Shown here one piece after another: positions 45,515-56,526 of a stretch of 64,000 nucleotides of DNA. The stretch's first letter is position 1. Each line of letters starts with the position of its first letter. Source of the DNA: Aspergillus flavus (taxonomy: Eukaryota; Ascomycota; Eurotiomycetes; Eurotiales; Aspergillaceae); assembly GCF_009017415.1 (NCBI RefSeq), contig NC_092408.1:4402001-4466000 (forward strand), in the 5' to 3' direction. The translations under genes were made by a program, and so were the position numbers. Below the pieces are notes generated by a model. It saw only the letters and a program-made list of their open reading frames with translations. It had not been told where the DNA came from and searched no databases.

Positions 45515-47613
45515 AGGGCTATTGTGGTTGTGCGTTGGTGACAGCCTGAATGTATTGCTAAATTATTGACCATAGCTCTCTTTTTGTGAGGTGTGGTGCA
45601 CATTGTGATTGGAGCATAATGATAGAAAGAAAAGTCCGAACCTAACCTCACGTGTGGTCGAGGCTATCGTGCCGCAATATGTTATGCTATATGCACTGAC
45701 TGCAACATTCAGATGAGATGAAATAAAGCTAGGGAAATCTCTATAAGGAGGGAGAACCATGTTACCTTGAAAACTTTAACGAACAATGGTCGATACCCAG
45801 CCTTCTCTATAGAGCTCCTGGTAGACGTTTATCGCGTATTGAAGCAAGTCTATAGCGTCGGTTGATAACGTACTGTACGACGATTCAAACAATTTTACTG
45901 TAACCGCAGATCTTGTGCACGAATTGGCGTGTCTCCATCTAGGATAGAAAGAAGTCCTGCCCATTCGACCGTGTCAAATTGCCTTCATCCCTAACGCCCC
46001 CTCTGACTAGGGGACGAGCTTGGTAGACTCTACAGCGCTCGAGCTGTGGTACAATAGGCTCACCCCACAATGAGCATAAACGCACATAATAGGCATAGAC
46101 CGAGTCTCGTCATAAGTTGATCCGAGCAGGCAGAAATATCATATCGTTAGGCCAAAACGTCAAGCTCATAAAAAGTGGTTCGAGACCATTTGGCGCATAT
46201 GACGATAGAACTCCTACAACGAACACTGCAAGACGTGCAGTGCAGCTGCAAGCACCACCGGGACTAAAGACACGGAAGTTAGAATTCGGAAGGGAAAGAA
46301 TGGACTCGGTGGAAGATCTCCGGAAGTAATTGCCGATTGCTGCCGGATATCCTCTGCACATCCGGTGGGTACGGCGGCTAGGGTACGGTTGAAGATTATT
46401 TTAAAACAGTCGTAGATCCTTCAGAATGTCAGTCCCAATCAGAGTAGGTCCACTCAGACATTGGATAGATTCAACCAGTTTCCCATACACGAAGGATCGA
46501 CAAGTGGATCTCAGGGTCCCTGCTATGGCAATCAGATTACCCCTTCTCCCGACGTTTCTCCGAGGATGAGCCCTGAATACTCAACCTTGAATGGATGTTA
46601 CTATTGTCATTGATGGACCTCACTAACAATATTGCAGTTTTAAAAGACTCACCTGCGTTGTGATTGACTCCTTCCGTAAGTTTTCCTGGGGTATATTGAT
46701 AGCTCCTTGTTAGGAAAGGGTTTCGGATACTGATACGTTCAGCGGACATACGCGTGCTGTTTTTGTAAAAGGTAGACAATGTGATTATATCAATAAAATT
46801 TTAAACGATTAATAATCATCCTGCAGACTCCCAGCAATGCCTAAAGAACTGGGGACCTTGACCTGTTCAGGAAGCTTTGTCGCTGCATGTAGTGGCGCAG
46901 CTATGCACCATTGGATATGTTCGGCGTTTGAAACTAATTTTACACAGCAATCCCCACGTATCATGCGGTAAAGCCTCTCAATCTAAGGCTCTATACCGGT
47001 ATGCCCATCCTACTCGAGTGGAGCCCACTGTTGATACGGATGAACCGGCCTTGGTTACTTCCGGTTCCGATATCGATCGGCGGTACCTGCATATGCTTAT
47101 GCCGTTGTCTGGTTTTAAATCAATACTGGTATCTTCCACGTGGTGAGACACATTGTCTCGAAGAGGAGGATTCCTGAATCCGGACTTAAGTCCAGTAGAC
47201 CGAGTAAATCACTTGGTTGGAAAGGTTTCGGTTTTAATTTGCCTGTCCTGCTAAAGTTTACCATCTGATGCCCTAAGACCCCGAAAGAGACCGAGACGGA
47301 TAGTGATTGAATATCAGGATTAGGCTAAACTGTGGGAAGGATCTGCTAGTGAGCATGCAACCATGGTAGATTCTTTGCTGCAGCCGGCATTCGGAGATGC
47401 TCTTACCCGTATCAATTTAGTATCTCCGGCATGCTCCTTCCTTGCCTGATGCATCTCGGCAGACGTCGGCAATTGACCTTTATATAACAGGCCCATGTCA
47501 GTAGAAAGGACATATAAGCAAGTGCTCTTCCCATCTTCCACGGGTCCAGACTGAGAGAATCATACCAGTGTCTACACACAGTCAACACCAAACCCTCTTT
47601 CAAAGCTATCAAT
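45515..47613. other. Long gene-free spacer
   Basis: 2.1 kb with no supported gene; scattered short frames only (for example 46110-46361 minus and 46877-47146 plus, without motifs). The last 200 bp are the promoter of the NPP1-like gene, with TATAAGC near 47512. Confidence 0.4.
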
Positions 47614-48427
47614 ATGGTTTCCAAGAACCTTTTGGCCATTCTGGCTGCTGCCGTCGCAGTGCAGGGCAGCCCCCTGGACAAGCGCGCAGTCGTAAATCAT
47701 GACTCGATCACGCCATTCCCCGAGACCGTCCCCAACACCGCCACTGGTAACACTTATAAGAAGTTCGAGCCATATCTACACATTGCACATGGCTGTCAAT
47801 CCTACCCGGCCGTTGCCGCCAACGGTGATGTGAGGTAAGTTGCTAACATCACGTCACATATCCCAAGGCCCATGTGCACTATTGTCAACAAGATGAAAGA
47901 TGCAAATTTACTAACGTCGGTCGTATAGTGGAGGCCTTCAAGACACCGGTAGCGCCACGGGCGGGTGCCGCGACCAAAGCAAAGGCCAGACCTACGTCCG
48001 CGGTGGCTGGCACAATGGCCGTTACGGTATCATGTACGCATGGTACATGCCAAAGGACATGCCCAACAGCGGAGTATCCACGGGTGCGCATCGTCACGAC
48101 TGGGAGAATGTTGTTATCTGGGTAAACAATCCAGCCAACGATAACCCAACCTTGCTGGGAGGTGCAGCATCGGGTCACGGCAGCTACAAGAAGACGAACA
48201 ACCCACAACGAGTCGGCGATAGGCCCAAGGTTGAGTACTTCACCAACTTTCCAACCAACCATGAGCTGCAGTTCACCGATACTCTGGGGCGTGATCTACC
48301 ACTCATTGCCTGGGAGTCTCTTCCCGAGGCAGCGAGACGGGGACTTGAGAGTGCCGAGTTTGGGAAGGCCACCGTACCGTTCAAGGATTCAACTTTCCAG
48401 GGAAATCTTGAGAAGGCTGCTCTTTAG
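47614..48427 (+). CDS. Secreted NPP1/necrosis- and ethylene-inducing-like protein
   Basis: Two exons (47614-47834 and 47929-48427) give 239 aa. A signal peptide (NLLAILAAAVAVQGS) is followed by a Kex2-like KR near residue 28. The NLP fold is shown by two Cys (one in HGCQSYP and one shortly after the splice junction), IMYAWYMPKD, and the heptapeptide region reading AHRHDWE where most members have GHRHDWE. The C-terminus holds ESLPEAAR and FGKATVPFKD. The family includes phytotoxic and non-toxic members. Substitution of the first heptapeptide residue and lack of assay data mean activity cannot be inferred. It is not adjacent to related genes. Confidence 0.9.
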
Positions 48428-48822
48428 GAAGCCTTAGTTATTCCATGTCTGGATAGTGACATAGTTGAAGCCCCGGGTGATACATGTGAAGAGATATCGG
48501 TAACTTGTTTTTGTTATTGATGGGGAGTAGCACGGAGCGGGATATGTCTTTGAGATTTATTGTAGCCAAGCTGCGGTGTGCTGGATTTGCCGTCCTTGAT
48601 ATGTGCATGTTCGAATTACTAGCATATGATATGGCCACTGCTCCGTGTCAGCGGAGCAATAGAAAGGAGTGATTGTTTATATTTCCATTTATTGTCCCCA
48701 CAACAAGGAATCCGTAGTATATTCATTCTTCATTTCCATATTAATCTGAGAGTTCCTGCAGTGCTGCACCTGTTCAAAGACGCTGTATGGGTGTATCTCA
48801 ACCTCGGAAGGCGCATACTATA

Positions 48823-49634
48823 TCACCCTACTGGAAGATCCTGGAGGATGAATCGGCCCTTAATTTCGGGGTTTGTGGAGATTATACTTTGGACACTTTG
48901 GCCATTGCCTCCGACAATGTCGACCAACAAAATCCCATCCTCCCCGGGGTTCAAGCTGCTGAAGCTATGAAAATCTCTCAATCTGTCTTTGAAACTTGTC
49001 CTGGCTTCATTGAAAGTTCTGGCAGCTTTGGGATCCTGATATAGTATAATGAAGAAGTCGATGTTCTTGACTCCCTCTGAAAATGCGTATGGCGAGCTCA
49101 TTGGGTCGTAGGGGGTCACGAAAATAGTAGTGTTGAGGAAAGCAACGTATAGGGGCATAGTTCTAATGAGACTGTCCTACGAATATCGAGAGTATGATTG
49201 CATGAACTTATTGCGCCATTCGCGGGATAATACGGTCTGCCTGAATGTTTCATGCTCCACTTCATCGAAGATATTCAATGCCCCAAGAGCACGTACAACA
49301 CGGCCAGTAAATTCCAGGTCTGCCCCTGCATATTCGATCAAGTCTTGTAGTGCGAAGGGTGCCGAGGGAGGCAAACTATCGAGAAGACCCATCTTGACGG
49401 CCAACCGAACACAGAGAACCTTGTGAGGTTGGAGATGAAACGCGACAAAGACTGTATTGGCTCCATCATCGCGCAGTGCGCCAGCTTTTGCGAGGTGACC
49501 TCGATCTTTTGCAGAGCCAACCTGCTTTCTGACTCTGATATAGCTTGCGAGTATTGAGAAATCACTTCTTGTAACGTGGAGCCGAGTGAGGTGAGTTCCA
49601 CCGGGCATGGTTTATAGGATTTCGGCACTTCCAT
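48823..49634 (-). pseudogene. Broken O-methyltransferase (fungal class, SAM-dependent)
   Basis: Recognisable pieces in order: the N-terminal helix-turn-helix dimerisation part (VRLAVKMGLLDSLP, LQDLIEYAGADLEF, RVVRALGALNIFDEV), a middle segment (SPYAFSEGVKN), and the SAM motif LVDIVGGNGQSVQSI with RFILQDLP. These match sterigmatocystin-type O-methyltransferases. The reading frame changes near 49480-49510, a stop follows RNKFMQSYSRYS (TGA near 49177), and the last frame ends right after RFILQDLP. Only a weak trace of the following segment remains, so the catalytic C-terminal third is missing. A few indels could in principle be unrecognised introns, but the lost C-terminus argues for a relic. 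Confidence 0.68.
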
Positions 49635-49655
49635 GGTCATGTTTAAAAATTTCAA

Positions 49656-51493
49656 TATCGTAGCGCTCGGGGTGAGTGATGATGCAAGACCTTAGTTAGG
49701 TAATAATATACTGTGCCCCTGACGCGCTCCATCTCGACATGTTTGGAAGAGTCTACCTGTAAAATGTATTGCAGGCATGAAAAATAATGAGGACATAAAC
49801 TATCTCCTACGTGATTGCTGTGGGCCATCCACCAGAGTGGATGTGGAATACAGCGATCCGTTGGCCTAGGCCTACTTGCCCGGCTGAGGTCTGAGCCATG
49901 ATTGGAATTTACTTATGTGTTGGGCGTTGATGAATCAGAATCGTGCTTCTCCATGGAGAAAGACTGGGTGAACATTACTCGAGAGCCTTCGGCAAGCAGT
50001 GGTCGAGATATGGTATAGCATTCTGACACATGCATTGTGTCAAAAAAATATTATGAAACCGTTTGGACACTCCCCTAGAGTTTACGCGTTCGTTGGGATT
50101 ACCAATTGAAACCATTACTGATAGTAAGCTCTATGATCACTATGATCCACAGCTGAAGGGATCCTGTACAACTACATGTTTTCTCGATCATTTAAACAAA
50201 CAACATTGGAGTAGAGGGTTACACAAGCTAACTGAATATCTTCTGTGGCATCGCCCGCCTACAGTGAAAGTTCAGTTCGTACTTTCTGCGACTTGTCGTA
50301 TCACAATACTCATATATGTTGTTTCATCGGCGCGCTTACTGCCTACGCAACACTAAATACTCTGGATGCAAACTTCTTGCTCAAATGTAGCCGAGGAAAG
50401 GGTCGAATGAACAGCCTAACACCTGGCCTGCCAAGAGAGTTTATTCCTCCCTGTACTACGAGAGTCTAACAGGAAAGGTTCCAGTTTTCATAGTGTTGTA
50501 CAGGGCACTTTAAGCCTCTAGACTCTTGCCCCAAAAGCGTATAATTAACTCGGCATGCTTTGACAAAGCCACTATGATGGCGAGAAAGAGCCGAGCCGTA
50601 AACTAAGCGCGTAGTGTCTAGAGAGGAGGGATTTATAGCGATCTTTAGAGGATCTGACCGTTTGTTTTGAGAGCTCAGTGGCTTATCACTAGCCGCCGAA
50701 ACTTTCCTCTGTACACAAAATGTCTCCCTGAAACTCCTTTCCAGCCTTCTGTACCGTGCAATCCGACATATGTCATTCAGCGAGGTCTGAGTTTAGCTTT
50801 AAGCCGCTTGGCTTGGGTGATGACACGAAGGTAAGTATCCGTTGCAATAGAGCTATTACTTGGATTCTTTATAGATTTCTTATACTACAGTGACACGAGA
50901 CTAGGTTTTATCAGTTGGTATCACAGGGTTAGTTAGGTGATTATCTTCGCTACGTATAAAGTCAGTTTCGTGAAGTGCATCGTAGGGTGAGCCTTAAGAG
51001 GGAATCTAAGTATTTACTTTCAAATGCCTTTATATTCCTCAAGACTTTTCAATTATGATCGTCCGAATACAGGCACTTGATGCCCGACGCAGGGCAACAG
51101 TGAATGACAAAGTCTGGTGTCTAGCTGGGCGTTGGGCGAGATGTATGTCGATCAGTTCGCGATGGCTTTCTGTCATACATGCATGTATCACTGCTACCAA
51201 AAGTATAGTGTATCCAAGGCTTGAAGGAAAGACGTAGTGGAATACCGGTAGTCTTTATGAGACCTTTTCTTGGCATGGCAGGTATATAAATGATCACATC
51301 TCTCACCATCGATCACTCTCTTTCCCAGTTCAACTCACTCATTCATTATATCATTCACTTCTTCTAATCCAGAAGCCTGCGGCCGGTTCGCACTTCTGCT
51401 ATTCTAAATAATCCAACAGTCTTCATTCACTAGTCTATCGCTTTGCCATTTCATTTCTGTGCTGGTCATATCTATCTTCCTCAGTATATCAAC
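49656..51493. other. Long gene-free spacer
   Basis: 1.8 kb without a supported gene. A frame at 50063-50356 contains a TDSK-like stretch faintly reminiscent of retrotransposon RNase H, but too weak to call. The last 200 bp contain a TATATAAA box at about 51281 and CT-rich stretches typical of a strong fungal promoter. Confidence 0.4.
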
Positions 51494-52541
51494 ATGAAGT
51501 TCTCTGTTATCTCCATCCTCGCTGTTGCCTTCCTTACTGTGGGCCCTGCAGGTGCAATACCCATTGACAGCATCCAAGACCAAACCACCGCCGATGGGAG
51601 TTCTAAAACCGACAACGTCATGCCGGCCGGCCCCAGTACAACCATGGCTTCCGACAAGTCGAATCAAGTCTATACACCTGCGCATGACCAAGGGGAAACC
51701 GAATATGCCAATTCAACCACTGCCGACGACATTTCTCGGACCAACGATGCAGGTGACAGTGAAACCCCGACTTCCCATAAGTTGGATCATGACTGCACAT
51801 GTCATCAGGGGGTTGAAGATGCCGGTGTAGCCACTACCGATGCGACTTCTCACAACGGCGATACCCTGCCACCAGGTGCCGACAAAACCCTAACTTCCCA
51901 CAATTTGGTTCATAACTGCACACGTGCCCATGCCCATCAAGGCGTCGAAGATGCCGGTGCAGTGACTACCGATGCGACGTCTCACACTGATATTGCCATA
52001 CCGGCAATTCCAAAGGCACCCCTGACGTCCCACAACTTGGACAATAACAGCACAGATGGCCAGGCCCATGAGGATGGCAAAGATGCCGATCCGGCCACTG
52101 CCATTACGGCTCCGAAAAGTGATGAGCAGATGAAAGCTTCGGTCAAGAGAGCTCCCCCCCAGCGCGGCACTCCTGACTCCATGGAAGCCCAACGCGCTAG
52201 TGCGCCAGAGATTTCTTCCAGCAGTCAGGGTAATTCACCTTCACCCGAAGTTCACCACCCCCAGAATGCCATAGAGATGCCTGGTGTAAGCACACACCCT
52301 ACAGAGTAGTATCCGGTCGTTTAACTAACCAACAATTAAAAGACCTGCACTTCGGATAATATCTGCCATGTCACCCTGCCAGGCGATACGAAGGAACGTG
52401 AAGTTGTCTGTAAGGAAGACTCCCCTGTAAGTTACCTATTTCAATTTGATACTCTGTCATATGTGCTGATGATAGCAGTGCTCATGGATTGGTACTTGTA
52501 AAGTCAATATACTCAATCCGGTGGCGGCAGATTGCGTTTAA
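51494..52541 (+). CDS. Secreted repeat protein with six-cysteine C-terminal domain
   Basis: Three exons (51494-52285, 52343-52426, 52479-52541) give 312 aa. Exon 1 alone would end at the TAG of 52309. However, a GTAAGC donor, CTAAC branch and AAAG acceptor, then a GTAAGT...GCAG intron, lead into a cysteine-rich tail. Signal peptide: KFSVISILAVAFLTVGPAGA. Three imperfect repeats of about 40 residues follow (about 91-130, 131-175, 176-215). Each starts with TSHxL, and copies 1 and 2 share HQGVEDAG and TTDATSH. A Kex2-type KR lies at 218-219. Cysteines at 266, 272, 287, 293, 299 and 311 (C-x5-C-x14-C-x5-C-x5-C-x11-C) could form three disulfides. I recognise no family. Layout suggests a secreted precursor or effector-like protein. 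Confidence 0.68.
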
Positions 52542-54142
52542 CGAGCTCAGCGGAAAAGAGGCACGACTATGGTGACGTCCGCGGCCGTGACTCGGCGGTA
52601 ATGATAGCTGTTCTGGATGGCATACCATATCGAGCAGGGGGCGAGTATAAACAATTTTTTGGGACCGGGAAATCTGTTGAAGATACTGGTGCTTAGTTAC
52701 TTCCCTATACAGCGCGTCAATACATATATTTTCCGGAGCTCTCAACATTCTGCTGATACATTCGACAACACATTGTTTCTTTCTGTGTAGACAACATCCA
52801 TACCAGATGGCAATGGGATATTGGGAGAGATCTAGTAATCGAAATTTATAAATCATGGTATTCGGAAGAATGAAAGCATTTTCCTTAGGAGACATTATTA
52901 GTGGGGATTAAATCACGTTTGAAGGCTCAGGTCAGTCACAGATATCTACACCTCTGTCATGTATTGGGCGGGTCCATCTGGCTATTGTAGATGAAGAAAC
53001 ACTATTAGTAAGCGTAACGATGTCCATCGAACAACCAGCGTAGCAACCAGATTCCCCGAGCCTTGTTGCGTACACCGATATAATCTTATCCTAGAGTTCA
53101 GGGAGCCAGTGTGTGGTAGGATGTTATCCTAGATTGGGGAAACGGCCAATTTTGAAAGGCAATTCACAGTCCTTAGTTTATTTACATTGTGGTTTGTGGT
53201 GCAAGGGAAAACGAGGGAATGGTCGAAGTATCGATCAGGGTCAACATGATATTATCGGAGATCTCCCGTAATTATGTATTATAAGAAGACTCCTCTTAGC
53301 TTATTTTCACAACCACAAACTCACAAAGAACCCTTTACTATGTCCATTCGGTGCCCAGTGACGTAGGTTACCAAGATAGGGGAGCGAAAAGATCGTGTTT
53401 CATCATCTGTGGAGCGCTTCGCTTACAGATTATAATCAGTGGAGTTATTCGAACTAGTGTGCTAAGGATAGCCCTATTAGGTTGGATATCCAGCCCACCA
53501 GATTCATAAAAGGGAAAGGATATACAACAGCCCCCACAGGAATCGGCCCGATCTTTCCACACCAGAGAAGGGTGTTAATATTCTCCCATTCATTTTCCAT
53601 GTTATGACAGTGATGTTTCTATCTTGATGACAGCCCCCACAATCCGCCTGTCCGGCAATAGCCGACTCCAGTTCAATGGCGTTGGGAAGGCCAACAATTC
53701 CTATTTTATTGACTCTCACGCCCAGCTCATATGTTCGCTAGATGGGAAATTCGGGGAATTTCCAGAGGAAGAGAAGTGTTTGGAGGCATGCTATCATTTA
53801 GACAGCTCAAGTGGAGTCTATGAACGGTGGATAAGCGAGCTCGAGTGATTAATAAGGGGCTTCCCCCGCCCCTTTTTTTTTTTTTTCTCGAATCATTGCT
53901 CTTCGACAATAACTATTGTGTGTTTCCCACACTTGTACTCCCGTATATACTCGGCGTACTCCTTGATGTGACCCTGGTTTTGGTTTTGAGGTTGGGCTGC
54001 AGGGCGCAGCATGGTGGCCCAGGGCCAAAGTCGGATCACCGCGGATATCTCACACGGACAAGCAGCAGTTCCCAATCTTCCCCTAACCACGATCATTTTC
54101 CCAGGAGTCAATGAGCCCACAGTGGGCTGAATCAGCAAATCT
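52542..54142. other. Gene-free spacer
   Basis: No supported gene. A T-homopolymer of about 16 nt lies at 53870-53886. Frames at 52482-52895 and 53624-53848 have no motif. Confidence 0.4.
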
Positions 54143-54832
54143 ATGACCTCTATGACCTCTTCAAACGAGTCCCGCTACAAACCTCCACGAATACCCCTCC
54201 GCGTAATATCCACCCCCTCGGCTGATGCTTGGAAGGTACAACAATATGATGAATTAGTTTCCAAAGCAAAACGAATCAGTCAAATCGATTTCCGTCACAT
54301 CGATTTTAACCCCAGCGACCGACCGAAACCTCCTCCCACCGCTGCACCAAAGACGGAATGCGTTGCCTGCTTTGAGAGATTACCATCGACCTACTTCCCC
54401 GCCGAGTCAATCACAGAAACATGCGCCCACGAAAACCAAACGTGCAAACGATGCCTGAGATTATATCTTACTTCCCAGCTTGACAGTATCAGCCCAGACG
54501 GAACGATCGCGTGTCCCGTCTGCGGGGAGGGAATGTCGGAGTCCAATATCCAGGAATGGGCATCACAGGAAACATTTACTCGGTTTCTCGCGTTGAGGAC
54601 TCAAGCCGAGAGAGGTTCCACTAGGGGGTTGCAGCAGGAGGGACTGGAACTCAGCGTTGGTGATTATGACACCATGTCAAGGCGCTCGAGCTGCACAACA
54701 AATGGGAAGAGACCCAAGCTAGGGCGACTATGGAATCGATTGGTTCGAAAAATGTCAAATGGAAGTGAATACGAAGCATGGGGGGTATCTACAAATCTTG
54801 ACCAGGGGAGAAGGACGCCAACCAAACAATAA
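54143..54832 (+). CDS. RING-type zinc-finger protein related to RBR ligases
   Basis: Open frame of 229 aa; an alternative start at the second Met (MTSSNES) is possible, as the start region repeats ATGACCTCT. After a disordered 70-residue N-terminus comes a RING: ECVACF, TCAHENQTCKRCL and IACPVCGEGMS (about 72-135). This is the first RING of fungal RING-IBR-RING E3 ligases. In complete family members an IBR and second RING follow. Here the sequence changes after FTRFLALRTQ to a basic/Ser-rich tail without cysteine pairs. It is either a truncated RBR or a short RING-only protein. Ubiquitin-ligase function is therefore uncertain. No intron was needed. Confidence 0.65.
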   Translation: MTSMTSSNESRYKPPRIPLRVISTPSADAWKVQQYDELVSKAKRISQIDFRHIDFNPSDRPKPPPTAAPKTECVACFERLPSTYFPAESITETCAHENQTCKRCLRLYLTSQLDSISPDGTIACPVCGEGMSESNIQEWASQETFTRFLALRTQAERGSTRGLQQEGLELSVGDYDTMSRRSSCTTNGKRPKLGRLWNRLVRKMSNGSEYEAWGVSTNLDQGRRTPTKQ

Positions 54833-56526
54833 CGACGGCTGGAAGAGTATTTGGATGAATCGGAGACTCTTCAATGAAATCAAATTTGCCCGGGTGAGGG
54901 CTTTCCCTGTTGTGTGCCCCAGAATGGTGGACACATGGCCTGTAAGTATCGATCTGGCTTGGTATTATTATGTGTGATACAGTCTAATAAATAGCTCTAG
55001 CTACGAGATAGAGAGGCGAATTGCGCTGGATGACTTGGAGGCCCCGAAAATATTACACCACATGAGTTAGACAAGTTCTCCGAATAGGGCCCATTTAATG
55101 AAGGGAGGACGAAAGCAACAGACAGTACGGAGTATAGAAACCAAGAACCAAAAACACAATCAAATCAAATCGAAGATGGAAGACTGAGGAGAGATCTAAA
55201 AAGCACCAGGCATGACAACCACAATGTCAAACACAGCTTGAAACAGCCCTTTGGCGTCCCTCTATGTCAAGGTTGACGACTTGACAACGTGCTTTGTCTA
55301 AGCACTAAAGATACTATGGCGGGTTGGGTTCGAGTATGAATAGGCTCTATAGAAGTCTAAGTGGAAATGATAGATCGGTATAGAATATAGAATTGGCGTA
55401 TATCTTATAATATTGGTAAGCCAAGAGGGTAGTCCCCATATATAATCTACATGCAAGAAGCGCAAGACAGCCAAAATCTGGTCATCGAAGACCGCCGTTG
55501 CCGAGGACTTCGCTTGAGGCGAGCTGAACAAAAACAGCAAATGGCCAAATAATCATCTACGGAGTTGACTCCAAGTAAGGAAGTGATCGTCTGTGATGAA
55601 TTGCAGGAATTCCGCGGGGGGCGTGGGGGTTGCAACGTATTTTGTTGATAGGATGGTTGACCTCGAAGAAGAAAAAAGTGATAGATCAGATTATTCAGCT
55701 CCTATTGACTGCCCCAAGAAGCGGTCAGGCCCGGGATAAAATTTGTCCTTTATGCACACTGCATAGAGACATGACCAGCTGCAGTTACCCGCTGTCATTT
55801 GAGTTGCTGAATGAGAAGAACATCGTCTCTCCCTGCACCTAAGCTGGATCTCTTTATCTCATGAACGGCAAAAAGTCCAAAAGTAATACCAGCGACAAAC
55901 CCAGCGAGATGGCGGGAAAGAGGAAACGGCGGAAACGGAGTACAAGGGAAGACGAGAACAACGGCTGAAAGATATATATTGCTTGATACGCTTCACTCCA
56001 CGCGCAATTAGCTATACTCGACCCGAGTAGTGTAGAATCGTCGGGGTGATTATGTGTTGACACGGATTGAGTTTGGTTGAATGCGTCAAAGGCCCTATCA
56101 ACTCAATATAGATGTAACCAGTATCACGTAGACAGCGATAGCCACTGAACTTCAGCTGCCAAACGCAGTATTGAGTTTAAGAGGAGGGGTAAATGGAAGG
56201 TGGTAGACATTCATGAGCGACGGTTTAAAATACTAGTGTCAAGGTGCGCACGTCCCAGAGCCATAGACTATTCAGAACAACACTACCCTCCCCCTGACCC
56301 TTTCCCTCATCTCCATACGCGTGACCATATCGAGTCGGTGAGATACCACTCCCCGTCATCCTGACTTCGCCAATCCTTCCACTCCTAATGGCTGGAGTGG
56401 GCTTCTACTTTGGCCGGTGGTGGCCGAGCCGCCAGGCTAGCCCCCAAGATCTTGAGGGGGGCATCCAAGGCTAGTACCCAATCGAATATCACAAATGGCT
56501 TGGAGACACAGAGGCAGAGAGTAGAG
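54833..56526. other. Gene-free spacer with a strong hairpin
   Basis: 1.7 kb without a supported gene. The only notable structure is the near-palindrome at 56440-56462, listed separately. Confidence 0.4.
56440..56462. repeat. Near-perfect inverted repeat
   Basis: GCCCCC and GGGGGGC arms surround AAGATCTT, with one or two unpaired bases in the right arm. GGCTAG flanks it on both sides (56435 and 56469). It lies 65 bp before the start of the dehydrogenase relic. A cruciform, terminator-like hairpin or mobile-element footprint is possible. Confidence 0.5.

Noticed and set aside
46110..46361. Minus-strand frame ending SLTFWPNDMIFLPARINL
   Set aside because: Protein-like only over a short stretch, with no extension, motif or promoter context.
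50063..50356. Possible Copia RNase H fragment (TDSK stretch)
   Set aside because: Only a few residues match and the following frame shows no further RNase H motifs, so it could be chance.
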